The position numbers and the translations under genes were made by a program. From NCBI GenBank assembly GCA_910584695.1, contig CAJUBR010000068.1, positions 1 through 14,739 of the forward strand: DNA of 14,739 bases. The letters run 5' to 3'. Positions 1-6,799 of this stretch are shown one piece after another. The notes under the pieces were generated by a model that saw nothing but the letters and a program-made list of their open reading frames with translations, did no database searches and had not been told where the DNA came from. The stretch comes from an uncultured Lachnospiraceae bacterium (GTDB taxonomy: Bacteria; Bacillota; Clostridia; Lachnospirales; Lachnospiraceae). Position 1 is the stretch's first letter; the number at the start of each line of letters is the position of its first letter.

Positions 1-939
1 ATCGCAGATTTATTAATCGAGGAGCCTCAGGCTTACCAGAATATCTTAAAACAGCACCTAAAATCCGGTCTTTCTTATCCAAAAGCCAGAGCCCTGGCAT
101 CATCTGAATATTTGCAGGATGAAGATTGCCAAAATTTGTTGCGGCAGCCCAACAATATCTTAGGAGTAGAATATATCAAGACAATCCGGAAATATCATTT
201 AGACATCAATCCCTGTATTATAAAACGGCGGGGATGTGAATACCATGATTTATCCCTTGAAACTCCATTTAGTTCAGCCTCTGCATTGCGGAATAAAATA
301 AAGGATCAATCCCTGCAGCTTTCAGCTCATGATTCCCAGCCCAAAACACAGTCTTCACCCCTGTCCGGACTCTCCGGTTATATACCGGCTGCCTGCTCTC
401 AGATCCTTCAAAGGTCAGAATATGCAAAACCGCTATTTCTGTGTGACTTTTATCCGTTTTTACAATACGCACTCTGGCAGCAGAAATCCGATTATACAAA
501 ATATTTTGAGGTAACCGGTGAAATCTCCAACCGGTTATCCCGACTGTTGCAGTATCCAATACACATAGAAGAATTGCTCGGTTATTTATCCGGAAAAAAC
601 TATACCAATACCAGAATCCAACGTGCCCTGTTAAATATCCTGTTAAAGAACAAAAAAGAAAATATGACAAATGCAATCCATACCGGATATGTTTCTTATC
701 TGCGTATCCTTGGTTTCCGTTTCCAGGCTTCCCATATCCTTAAGGAGATCAAACAAACCGGTACAATCCCACTGATCAATAAAACGGCGGATGCACAAAA
801 AATATTGACACCTGAAATATACCGGTATTTTCAACAGGACATTTATAGCAGTACATTGTACAATTTAGCATTTTCATGTAAATATGCAGTTACAACGCCC
901 TCTGAATACAAACAACCGGTCATAATTGAAGATTTGTGA
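1..939 (+). CDS. tmcAL: tRNA(Met) cytidine acetate ligase TmcAL, C-terminal part (5' end outside window)
   Basis: The frame is open from base 1, so this is the last 312 codons of a longer gene; the TTG near base 112 is internal and not the start. The visible part matches the C-terminal region of the TmcAL/YlbM family: conserved stretches PNNILGVEYIKTI (about residues 48-60 of the fragment), the following CIIKRRG, and SSASALRNKI. TmcAL uses acetate and ATP to make N4-acetylcytidine at the wobble base of elongator tRNA-Met in the cytoplasm. The N-terminal nucleotidyltransferase domain with its HxGH-type motif is not in view. The family member YlbM is about 415 aa in Bacillus as I recall, so roughly 100 residues are missing. 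The ylbJ-like gene follows 27 bp downstream on the same strand, probably co-transcribed; these two genes are also near neighbours in Bacillus (ylbJ...ylbM). No terminator is seen between them. Confidence 0.9.
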   Translation: MADLLIEEPQAYQNILKQHLKSGLSYPKARALASSEYLQDEDCQNLLRQPNNILGVEYIKTIRKYHLDINPCIIKRRGCEYHDLSLETPFSSASALRNKIKDQSLQLSAHDSQPKTQSSPLSGLSGYIPAACSQILQRSEYAKPLFLCDFYPFLQYALWQQKSDYTKYFEVTGEISNRLSRLLQYPIHIEELLGYLSGKNYTNTRIQRALLNILLKNKKENMTNAIHTGYVSYLRILGFRFQASHILKEIKQTGTIPLINKTADAQKILTPEIYRYFQQDIYSSTLYNLAFSCKYAVTTPSEYKQPVIIEDL

Positions 940-966
940 CATAGGATAAAATAACAAAGATAACGG

Positions 967-1863
967 ATGCATACCATGAAGAATTTTATCTTAATGATCT
1001 CCCTTCTGATTTTACTTCTAATCTTTCATAACGAAACGATTACCGGTACACAAAACGGCCTTCTTTTGTGGTATCAGACACTCATTCCTTCCCTGCTTCC
1101 GTTTATCCTGATTACCAATGCATTATCCGAAACCAATGCATATCGGGCAGTAACAATCCGCTTTCGGAAACATCCGTCAAACTGCATTTATGAAATTATG
1201 GCTATTCTCTTAGGGAATCTCTGCGGTTATCCACTTGGCGGTAAAATCATCAATGATTTTGTCAGAAACCATTATTTTACACCAGAAAGAGCAAATAAAC
1301 TGCTTTCCCTGTCAAGCCAGGCAAGTCCTATGTTCTTAATTGGCTATGTTCATCTGCATATATTGAAAAACATGATTCCTCTTCCTGTTTTTCTCCTAAG
1401 TATTTATCTTCCTGTTCTAATATATTCTCCGTTGCTGTTAAGAAAAAAAAACGTTATACCATATGAATTATCCGAAGCTTCAAATCAAAATTATTGTATC
1501 TGTGATACATTTATACATGCCGTACAGATTATGGTAATGATCGGCATGTATGTTATGATTTTTTCTATCCTGTTAGAAATCCTGCTTCCTTTTTGCAGCC
1601 CGGTACCTGCCAAAATTCTCCTGTCATTTTTAGAAATCACGACGGGACTCCGATTGCTGGACTCTCTCCCACTTCCCTTTTGTATAAAAACAGCACTCCT
1701 TTGTGCCATATCCTCCTTTGGAGGACTTTGCAGTGCATTCCAGATCAAAGGTGTTTTAAACTACCCAAAAGCAGGTATTAAAAAATACCTGTTTGATAAA
1801 CTCCTTTTATCTACAGGTACTTTTTTTATCATATTATGCTATTTAAAATTTTTCTTTTGCTGA
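967..1863 (+). CDS. ylbJ: YlbJ-like sporulation integral membrane protein
   Basis: This 298-aa protein is strongly hydrophobic, with about seven or eight predicted membrane segments. The first (about residues 5-21) is followed by GLLLWYQTLIPSLLPFILI, the typical opening of YlbJ and related nucleoside-recognition (Gate) domain proteins. The motif GNLCGYPLGGKI (near residues 83-94) and the SLSSQASPMFLIG stretch are family hallmarks. In Bacillus subtilis YlbJ is a mother-cell protein needed for heat-resistant spores; its transported substrate, if any, is not known to me. This copy is shorter than the Bacillus protein (about 400 aa as I recall). The start is ambiguous: ATG at 967 or at 976, neither with a strong ribosome binding site, suggesting coupling to tmcAL 27 bp upstream. 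The 3' end overlaps the convergent gene by 21 bp and contains a terminator-like hairpin. Confidence 0.85.
   Translation: MHTMKNFILMISLLILLLIFHNETITGTQNGLLLWYQTLIPSLLPFILITNALSETNAYRAVTIRFRKHPSNCIYEIMAILLGNLCGYPLGGKIINDFVRNHYFTPERANKLLSLSSQASPMFLIGYVHLHILKNMIPLPVFLLSIYLPVLIYSPLLLRKKNVIPYELSEASNQNYCICDTFIHAVQIMVMIGMYVMIFSILLEILLPFCSPVPAKILLSFLEITTGLRLLDSLPLPFCIKTALLCAISSFGGLCSAFQIKGVLNYPKAGIKKYLFDKLLLSTGTFFIILCYLKFFFC
1786..1827 (+). terminator. bidirectional terminator-like hairpin inside the ylbJ 3' end
   Basis: ACCTGT (1787-1792) and GATAAA (1795-1800) pair with TTTATC (1806-1811) and ACAGGT (1813-1818) around a CTCCT loop, with a small internal loop. On the + strand the stem is followed by seven T (1821-1827). 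On the - strand the same stem is followed by six T (complement of 1780-1785), so it can end both converging transcripts. On the - strand it lies just past the stop of the coiled-coil gene. On the + strand it precedes the ylbJ stop by about 34 nt. Seen directly; function inferred. Confidence 0.6.
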
Positions 1864-3162
1864 AAAGTCATCAATCACACCTAAAGACTGAGGTACCGTA
1901 CCGGTCTGATCAACTGCCGGAACCGGGTTTAAGTTATTTTGTTCCTCCGCATGCTCTTCTACCATACCACGACCTACTCTGGGACCTCTTTTTACACGCC
2001 CTTCCATCGGAGGAATTTCTCTTGCCTGTTCTCCGTTTGCTTTGTACACTGTCTTATCCATCTTGACAGCAGCAGCCGCTTCTAAGGTTTTAGCAACGGT
2101 TTCCTGTGCAGTCTGTGGTGTATGAATTACCGGATTTCTTCTCTTTACGATCTTTTTCTTAACCTTTTTGGTTCCCTCTGCTCCGGAAGCCGTTGCTGCC
2201 GTTTTTTCTGCTTCTCCTTCCTTAGGTGCCGTCTTCGTATCAGGCATCTCCGGTGTCTGATTTTGATTTACCTCTGCTGTTCCTTTGGAAGATGCATAAT
2301 TCGTAGCTTTGGTAGCAGCAGGTTTATTTACTTTAGTTTTTTGTTCTTCCTGTCTCTGAACAGGAGCCGTTGCTGCTAAAGGTGTCTCATTGGGTACCAC
2401 TTTTTCTCCACTGGAAATAAAATCAGGAATATTTACATCCGGCTGTGTTTCCCGCTTTCCTTCCTTATTTGGCTTTCCTGATTTTTCGTCTTTCATGCCA
2501 ACAGCCTGTTTTACCTTTTGAACCATGCTTGTTTTCACCTTCGGTGCTGTTTTTTCGGAAGCCTCCATCTTCTTTGGTGCAACTCGCTGCACGCTGTCCG
2601 GATTCCCTGTAAATTCCACAATCTGATTCTGTATCTCATCCAGATTGGCATTGGCAATCAAATAATCATTATTAAGTGCTTCAATTAAATTTTCATAATT
2701 GACACGTTCCGCCTCCATTGTGGCTTCCACATAATTACGGATTCCCATCATAATATCATTTGTATACTGCATGGAGCCCAACCGGATTTCGTTTGCCTCG
2801 GATACTGCCTGTGCCAGAATTTCATTCGCCTGCACCCTCGCCATCTCCACAGTTTCATATGCTTTTTGATTTGCCTGTTTCATGATCTCAGTTTCTGAAA
2901 TCATCTGATTTACCTGTTGACCTGCCTGTGCCAGAATACCATCTGCATTCTTACGTGCATCCATTAAAATTGCCTCTTTGTTCCGCATGATTTTTTTGCA
3001 ACGGTCAATTTCAGCGGGAATCTTAACCTTTAAATCACCAAAAAGCTCATCAAATTCATCTCTTGGTACCACTACCTTATTGGATGACAGTGCTGTTGTT
3101 TTACAGCTATTTAAAAAATCTTCAATTTCATTCATTACGTCTTCAATACTTTTTCTTCCCAT
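1843..3162 (-). CDS. DivIVA / ATP-synthase-b-like coiled-coil protein with disordered tail
   Basis: I chose the ATG at 3162 (MGRKSIEDVMNEIEDFL...) because GGAGG sits 7 nt upstream; an in-frame start 11 codons earlier lacks such a site. The 439-aa product has two parts. Residues 1-190 are charged and helical with heptad-like Ala/Glu/Lys patterns (KNADGILAQAGQQVNQM, ANEILAQAVSEANEI), resembling DivIVA and ATP synthase b/b' or V-ATPase H-type coiled coils. Residues 190-439 are low complexity, rich in Lys, Pro, Thr, Ala and Glu, with a basic patch TKKVKKKIVKRR near 331-342, and are probably disordered. There is no signal peptide or membrane segment. It is the last gene after rsmD-coaD, 42 bp behind coaD. 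A division or polar-scaffold role would be a guess; ordinary automated names such as 'ATPase' rest only on the coiled coil. Confidence 0.8.
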   Translation of the reverse strand: MGRKSIEDVMNEIEDFLNSCKTTALSSNKVVVPRDEFDELFGDLKVKIPAEIDRCKKIMRNKEAILMDARKNADGILAQAGQQVNQMISETEIMKQANQKAYETVEMARVQANEILAQAVSEANEIRLGSMQYTNDIMMGIRNYVEATMEAERVNYENLIEALNNDYLIANANLDEIQNQIVEFTGNPDSVQRVAPKKMEASEKTAPKVKTSMVQKVKQAVGMKDEKSGKPNKEGKRETQPDVNIPDFISSGEKVVPNETPLAATAPVQRQEEQKTKVNKPAATKATNYASSKGTAEVNQNQTPEMPDTKTAPKEGEAEKTAATASGAEGTKKVKKKIVKRRNPVIHTPQTAQETVAKTLEAAAAVKMDKTVYKANGEQAREIPPMEGRVKRGPRVGRGMVEEHAEEQNNLNPVPAVDQTGTVPQSLGVIDDFSAKEKF

Positions 3163-3204
3163 TGTTTTTCCTCCGTTTACTATCATTTGATTCACTTTTG
3201 CTGT

Positions 3205-3684
3205 TTATCTAAAACGATTTTTAAGTTTTTCTACTACAAACTGTGGTACAAAATCAGATACATCCGTACCGTAGCTTGCGTACTCTCTAACAATACTGGA
3301 GCTTAAATATGCATAGTCAATACTGGTTGTTAAAAATACCGTATCAATCGTCTCTTTGCTTACTTTACGATTACTCTGTGCAATCTGCAGTTCATAATCA
3401 AAATCCGTAATTGCCCGCAGGCCTCTGACAATGACAGAAATATTATTTTGTTTCATATAATCAATTAGCAGTCCGTCAAAACTGATAATCGATACATTTT
3501 TATATTCTTTTGTTGTTACCTCTAACATCTGTTTACGTTCTTCCACCGAAAATAACGGATGCTTTGCATGATTATTTAATACTCCTACCAATACTTCATC
3601 AAACATCTCGGATGAACGCTTAATAATATCTATATGTCCAAAGGTCACCGGGTCAAAACTTCCGGGATAAATTGCCCTACTCAA
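3205..3684 (-). CDS. coaD: phosphopantetheine adenylyltransferase CoaD (TTG start)
   Basis: This 159-aa enzyme transfers AMP from ATP to 4'-phosphopantetheine, giving dephospho-CoA, the penultimate step of coenzyme A synthesis. The nucleotidyltransferase signature is clear: YPGSFDPVTFGH at residues 6-17 with the TxGH motif at 14-17, RGLR at 87-90, and the C-terminal nucleotide-binding SSSIVRE at 128-134. The length is the normal family length. The start codon is TTG, overlapping the rsmD stop in the form TTGA, with GAGGA about 7 nt upstream; no better start is available, because the first family residues begin exactly here. The rsmD-coaD pair is conserved in many Firmicutes (ylbH-ylbI), and the 4-bp overlap points to translational coupling. 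Confidence 0.97.
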   Translation of the reverse strand: MSRAIYPGSFDPVTFGHIDIIKRSSEMFDEVLVGVLNNHAKHPLFSVEERKQMLEVTTKEYKNVSIISFDGLLIDYMKQNNISVIVRGLRAITDFDYELQIAQSNRKVSKETIDTVFLTTSIDYAYLSSSIVREYASYGTDVSDFVPQFVVEKLKNRFR

Positions 3685-4250
3685 TCTTTTGTCCTCATTT
3701 CAATTTTTTCTAAAAAAATATGCTTATTGGTTTTATATATTTTTTCTTTTAGAATTTGAAAACCTGTCAGCTTCTTATCAGACAAATCCGTCTCTAAATC
3801 TGCCTCTACAATAACTAATGCTTTATTCTCTAAAATTCGATAAAACAATGGGTTTTGTAAAATCTCTAATTCCAGTCCTTTTCCGTAAGGGGGATCCATA
3901 AATACAACATGGAATTTGTCTTTTTTCTGCAGCATGGAAAGGGAAGAAACTGCACTGCATATAAAAACTTCGGACTGCTCTGTCAAATGTGTAACCTCCA
4001 AATTCTGCCTGATGATATCCGCAGCAATTCTATTTTGCTCCACAAAGCATGCATCCTTTGCCCCCCGGCTTAAAGCCTCAATCCCAATAGCTCCACTTCC
4101 ACTAAATAAATCCAAAAAATGAATATCATAAAGCTCATCCTGAATCATATTGAATAAAGTCTCCTTAATTCGGTCTGTTGTGGGACGCGTATCCATTCCC
4201 TTTGGTGTTTTCAATTGTAATCTTTTCGCTTTTCCTGCGATTACCCGCAT
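3681..4250 (-). CDS. rsmD: 16S rRNA (guanine966-N2)-methyltransferase RsmD
   Basis: The 189-aa protein methylates N2 of G966 in 16S rRNA, using S-adenosylmethionine, in the assembling 30S subunit. It starts with the family signature MRVIAGKAKR and has RPTTDRIKETLFNM (residues 22-35), the SAM-binding loop LDLFSGSGAIGIEALSRG (46-63), the acidic FVEQN (69-73) at the end of strand 2, and the catalytic DPPY tetrad (119-122). Length and order are normal. AGGAG lies 7 nt before the ATG. It is the first gene of the rsmD-coaD-coiled-coil operon. A sigma-A-like promoter lies directly upstream and would leave almost no leader. Confidence 0.97.
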   Translation of the reverse strand: MRVIAGKAKRLQLKTPKGMDTRPTTDRIKETLFNMIQDELYDIHFLDLFSGSGAIGIEALSRGAKDACFVEQNRIAADIIRQNLEVTHLTEQSEVFICSAVSSLSMLQKKDKFHVVFMDPPYGKGLELEILQNPLFYRILENKALVIVEADLETDLSDKKLTGFQILKEKIYKTNKHIFLEKIEMRTKD

Positions 4251-4267
4251 CTTATAACTCCTACTCT

Positions 4268-4295
4268 ATTTTATAAAAAAACCTAGATTTGTCAA
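4268..4295 (-). promoter_or_regulatory. sigma-A-like promoter for the rsmD operon
   Basis: Reading the - strand, TTGACA (complement of 4290-4295) is separated by 16 bp from TAAAAT (complement of 4268-4273). The expected start of transcription is near 4261, inside or next to the ribosome binding site AGGAG (4258-4262), so the leader would be only about 11 nt. The -35 element is a perfect match, the -10 matches 5 of 6. Confidence 0.55.
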
Positions 4296-4366
4296 CACTT
4301 TATAGAAATTCTTATTTAAGTATACAAAAATTTTCTAATTTTTTCAATTCCTGATAAGACTTTCTA

Positions 4367-4396
4367 GTTTATTTTTTTTCTTATTTCCTAATACTA
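4367..4396 (+). promoter_or_regulatory. candidate sigma-G/sigma-F forespore promoter for the spore protein gene
   Basis: GTTTA (4367-4371), 18 bp of spacer, then AATACTA (4390-4396). AATACTA differs at one base from the sigma-G -10 consensus CATACTA, and GTTTA fits the sigma-F -35 pattern GYWTA while only partly matching that of sigma-G. The position fits a forespore-expressed alpha/beta spore protein gene starting 61 bp further on. The expected transcript start is at about 4402-4404. Confidence 0.5.
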
Positions 4397-4401
4397 ATCT
4401 T

Positions 4402-4419
4402 ACAACATGAAAATGTTGT
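4402..4419 (+). promoter_or_regulatory. GAAA-tetraloop hairpin at the predicted 5' end of the spore protein mRNA
   Basis: ACAACAT (4402-4408) and ATGTTGT (4413-4419) form a perfect 7-bp stem closed by GAAA, a GNRA-type stable tetraloop. It begins where the promoter above predicts the transcript start and ends 25 nt before the ribosome binding site. A 5'-terminal stem-loop commonly protects mRNA from 5'-end-dependent decay; that role here is inferred. Confidence 0.55.
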
Positions 4420-4457
4420 TTATATAGACACTTTCAAAAGAAAAGGAGGCGTATATC

Positions 4458-4649
4458 ATGAGTAGTACAGCAAAAAGGAACGCTAAGGGTGCTTTAGACA
4501 AATTCAAATATGAGGTAGCAAACGAAATCGGTGTACCATTAAAAAATGGATATAACGGTGATCTTACTTCATACCAGAATGGTTCCGTTGGCGGCTATAT
4601 GGTGAAGAAAATGATTGAGGCTCAGGAACGCGAGATGGCCGGTAAGTAG
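4458..4649 (+). CDS. alpha/beta-type small acid-soluble spore protein (SASP)
   Basis: The 63-aa product belongs to the family that coats and protects DNA in the dormant spore and supplies amino acids during outgrowth. The two conserved family blocks are present: KYEVANEIGVPL (residues 17-28), which holds the germination-protease region around E19-V20, and NGDLTSYQNGSVGGYMVKKM (33-52), which contacts DNA. The length is typical (60-70 aa). The ribosome binding site AAAGGAGG lies 8 nt before the ATG, unusually strong, fitting very high expression late in sporulation. It is a single-gene unit, divergent from rsmD and convergent with recG. Expression in the forespore is expected from the family and from the promoter-like elements upstream. 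The protein shows that the organism makes spores or descends from one that did. Confidence 0.95.
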   Translation: MSSTAKRNAKGALDKFKYEVANEIGVPLKNGYNGDLTSYQNGSVGGYMVKKMIEAQEREMAGK

Positions 4650-4671
4650 CCTTTCGCATAGTTGCTTAATC

Positions 4672-4693
4672 CTTATACAAATTATTGTATAAG
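4672..4693. terminator. perfect hairpin after the SASP gene
   Basis: CTTATACAA (4672-4680) and TTGTATAAG (4685-4693) pair perfectly around an ATTA loop. There is no good T-tract on either side, so it may protect the 3' end of the spore mRNA rather than end transcription by itself. Confidence 0.4.
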
Positions 4694-4697
4694 AAAC

Positions 4698-4776
4698 AGA
4701 AGAACCTGTCGTATCCGGCTTTTTGAATATCCAAAAGATATATCCGAAAGTCGAAACGAAAGGTTCTTCTTATTTT
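4698..4776. terminator. long hairpin between SASP and recG, probable bidirectional terminator
   Basis: AGAAGAACCT (4698-4707) pairs perfectly with AGGTTCTTCT (4761-4770). Inside, GGCTTTTTGAATATC (4717-4731) pairs imperfectly, with G-U pairs, one mismatch and one bulge, with GATATATCCGAAAGTC (4737-4752). On the + strand the stem runs into TATTTTG. It sits 8 bp past the recG stop on the - strand and 48 bp past the SASP stop on the + strand, so it can serve both. The arms are longer than in most intrinsic terminators. Confidence 0.5.
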
Positions 4777-4777
4777 G

Positions 4778-6799
4778 TTATAACTGTACCTGACTAATAT
4801 GATTTCCTGTATCAATGGTCTCGAATGGAAAACCCTTCCTTTCCAGATAGGTAACCGCTGCATCTGCCTGTTTTAAAACATCTGCATTGTTATAAATATC
4901 TCCTAACTGAAATAAGATATCTCCACTCTGTCTTACTCCGAAAAAATCCCCGGGACCGCGCAGCTTTAAATCTTCGTTTGCAATATAAAAACCATCATTT
5001 GAAGTATTCAAGATATTCAGACGCTCAAGTGCTTCCTTTCTGTCTGATGAACAAAGCATAATACAATAGGACTGTGCATCCCCTCTTCCCACACGTCCCC
5101 GGAGCTGATGAAGCTGGGCAAGTCCAAATTTCTCCGCATTTTCTATCATCATAACTGTCGCATTGGGATTGTTAATACCTACTTCAATTACTGTGGTAGA
5201 TACTAGAATATGAATTTTCCGGTCTGCAAAATCCCTCATGATACTGTTTTTCTCCTCGGAAGACATCTTTCCATGCAGATAAGAAATGGTTACCTCCTTC
5301 GGAAAAAACTCTATGAGACTTTCCTGATACTCCAAAACATTTTCTGCCTCCACGTTTTCACTTGCCTCCACCATTGGACAAATAATATAAATCTGATGCC
5401 CCTCATTGATTTGTTCCATCATAAATTTATATGCGGTAGGCCGGTACTTAGGACCCACTACACAGTTTTTAACAGGCTTTCTTTCGGCCGGCACATCCTT
5501 TATAACAGAAATGTCCAAATCTCCATACATGATGATCGCAAGGGTTCTCGGAATTGGTGTTGCACTCATAACCAATACATGGGGATCTGTTCCTTTCCCG
5601 GACAGCATTGCCCTTTGTCTTACACCAAAGCGGTGTTGTTCATCCGTTATAACAAGTGCCAAATTCTTATAGATTACTTTTTCCTGAATTAGTGCATGGG
5701 TACCAATGATAATATCAATCTCCCCATTTTGAAGGTCTTCATAAATTCTTCTTTTTTGTGATAATTTAGTGGAACCGCAAAGAAGAGCCGTCCTAACTCC
5801 AAAGGGTTCAAAATCCCTTTGAATTCCTTCAAAATGCTGCATGGCCAGCACCTCCGTAGGTGCCATAAATGCTGCCTGATATCCATTTTTTACTACCGCT
5901 AAAAGAGCAATCTCTGCTACGGCTGTTTTTCCCGAACCTACATCTCCCTGAATTAACCGGTTCATTACCGTATCACCGGATAAATCTTCCTTGATTTCTT
6001 CCACAGCCTCTTTCTGCCCTTTTGTGAGTTCAAAGGTCAGATTCTTTATAAACTGTTCTGCTTCCTTCCAGTCCGTAATCAAAAAACGATTTTGGGCTTT
6101 GATAGTTTTTTCCCGCATCTGGTGCATATGCACTAAAAACCAGAAAAATTCATCAAATACAAGGCGGTTCCTGCACTTCATAAGCTGCTGCCTATTCTGC
6201 GGAAAATGAACTCCTGCTACTGCATCTTCTAACGGCATCAATGAAAATTGTTCCTGTACTTCCTTCGGAACATTATCTTTTATCTGACCGATGCAGGATA
6301 ATGCACCGGTCACCGCTTTACTCACCGTCTTGTTGCTTAAACCTTCTGTAAGTGGATAAACTGGCTGCAAAGAGGCAATCAGCTTTTCATACTGGGGCAA
6401 AGTATAATATTCCGGATGTTCCATTTGGAACTGATGATTCCGTATCGATATGCTCCCTACAAATATAAAGGTCTGTCCGATATGAAATACCTGCTTTAAG
6501 AATGGTGAATTGTACCATATCATTTTTACACTTCCGGTTCCATCCTTTACGGTACAGGTTACCAGTTTAAGATTCCTGACCTTTTTTATATCCACATAAG
6601 ACTGGATTACCGCTCTTAATGCAGTCCTTTTTCCCGGTTCCGCCTCCGAAATCGGAATAGGTTCATCATAACTTAAATAAGTTCTTGGATACAGCTTTAA
6701 CAAATCTTCAATTGTATATATCTTTAGTTTTTCAAATAAGGCAGCCGTCTTGGGACCAATCCCTTTCAGGCTGTCAATCCGTTCCCTGATCTGCATCAT
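4778..6799 (-). CDS. recG: ATP-dependent DNA helicase RecG
   Basis: This 673-aa helicase remodels stalled replication forks and branch-migrates recombination junctions. The order of domains is normal: an N-terminal wedge/OB domain (about 1-230), then two RecA-like motor domains. Motifs seen are GQKEAVEEI (261-269), Walker A GDVGSGKT (285-292), APTEVLAMQH (313-322), DEQH box (386-389) in TDEQHRFGVRQR, motif III SATPIPRT (412-419), and motif VI QLRGRVGRGD (565-574). The C-terminal LRGPGDFFGVRQSG block typical of RecG is at 613-626. The start ATG overlaps the fakA stop as TAATG, so the two are translationally coupled; a second ATG follows at once. In Bacillus the serine dehydratase genes sdaAB and sdaAA lie between yloV and recG; here they are absent and fakA and recG are directly joined. 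Confidence 0.98.
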   Translation of the reverse strand: MMQIRERIDSLKGIGPKTAALFEKLKIYTIEDLLKLYPRTYLSYDEPIPISEAEPGKRTALRAVIQSYVDIKKVRNLKLVTCTVKDGTGSVKMIWYNSPFLKQVFHIGQTFIFVGSISIRNHQFQMEHPEYYTLPQYEKLIASLQPVYPLTEGLSNKTVSKAVTGALSCIGQIKDNVPKEVQEQFSLMPLEDAVAGVHFPQNRQQLMKCRNRLVFDEFFWFLVHMHQMREKTIKAQNRFLITDWKEAEQFIKNLTFELTKGQKEAVEEIKEDLSGDTVMNRLIQGDVGSGKTAVAEIALLAVVKNGYQAAFMAPTEVLAMQHFEGIQRDFEPFGVRTALLCGSTKLSQKRRIYEDLQNGEIDIIIGTHALIQEKVIYKNLALVITDEQHRFGVRQRAMLSGKGTDPHVLVMSATPIPRTLAIIMYGDLDISVIKDVPAERKPVKNCVVGPKYRPTAYKFMMEQINEGHQIYIICPMVEASENVEAENVLEYQESLIEFFPKEVTISYLHGKMSSEEKNSIMRDFADRKIHILVSTTVIEVGINNPNATVMMIENAEKFGLAQLHQLRGRVGRGDAQSYCIMLCSSDRKEALERLNILNTSNDGFYIANEDLKLRGPGDFFGVRQSGDILFQLGDIYNNADVLKQADAAVTYLERKGFPFETIDTGNHISQVQL

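Noticed and set aside
269..676. 135-codon open frame on the - strand inside tmcAL
   Set aside because: Antisense to a conserved tmcAL coding region, with no recognisable domain.
2122..2379. 85-codon Cys/Arg-rich open frame on the + strand
   Set aside because: It is antisense to the Lys/Thr/Ala-rich tail of the coiled-coil gene; the composition follows from that tail and there is no ribosome binding site.
5210..5692. 160-codon open frame on the + strand inside recG
   Set aside because: Antisense to an intact, highly conserved recG; no family resemblance and no ribosome binding site.
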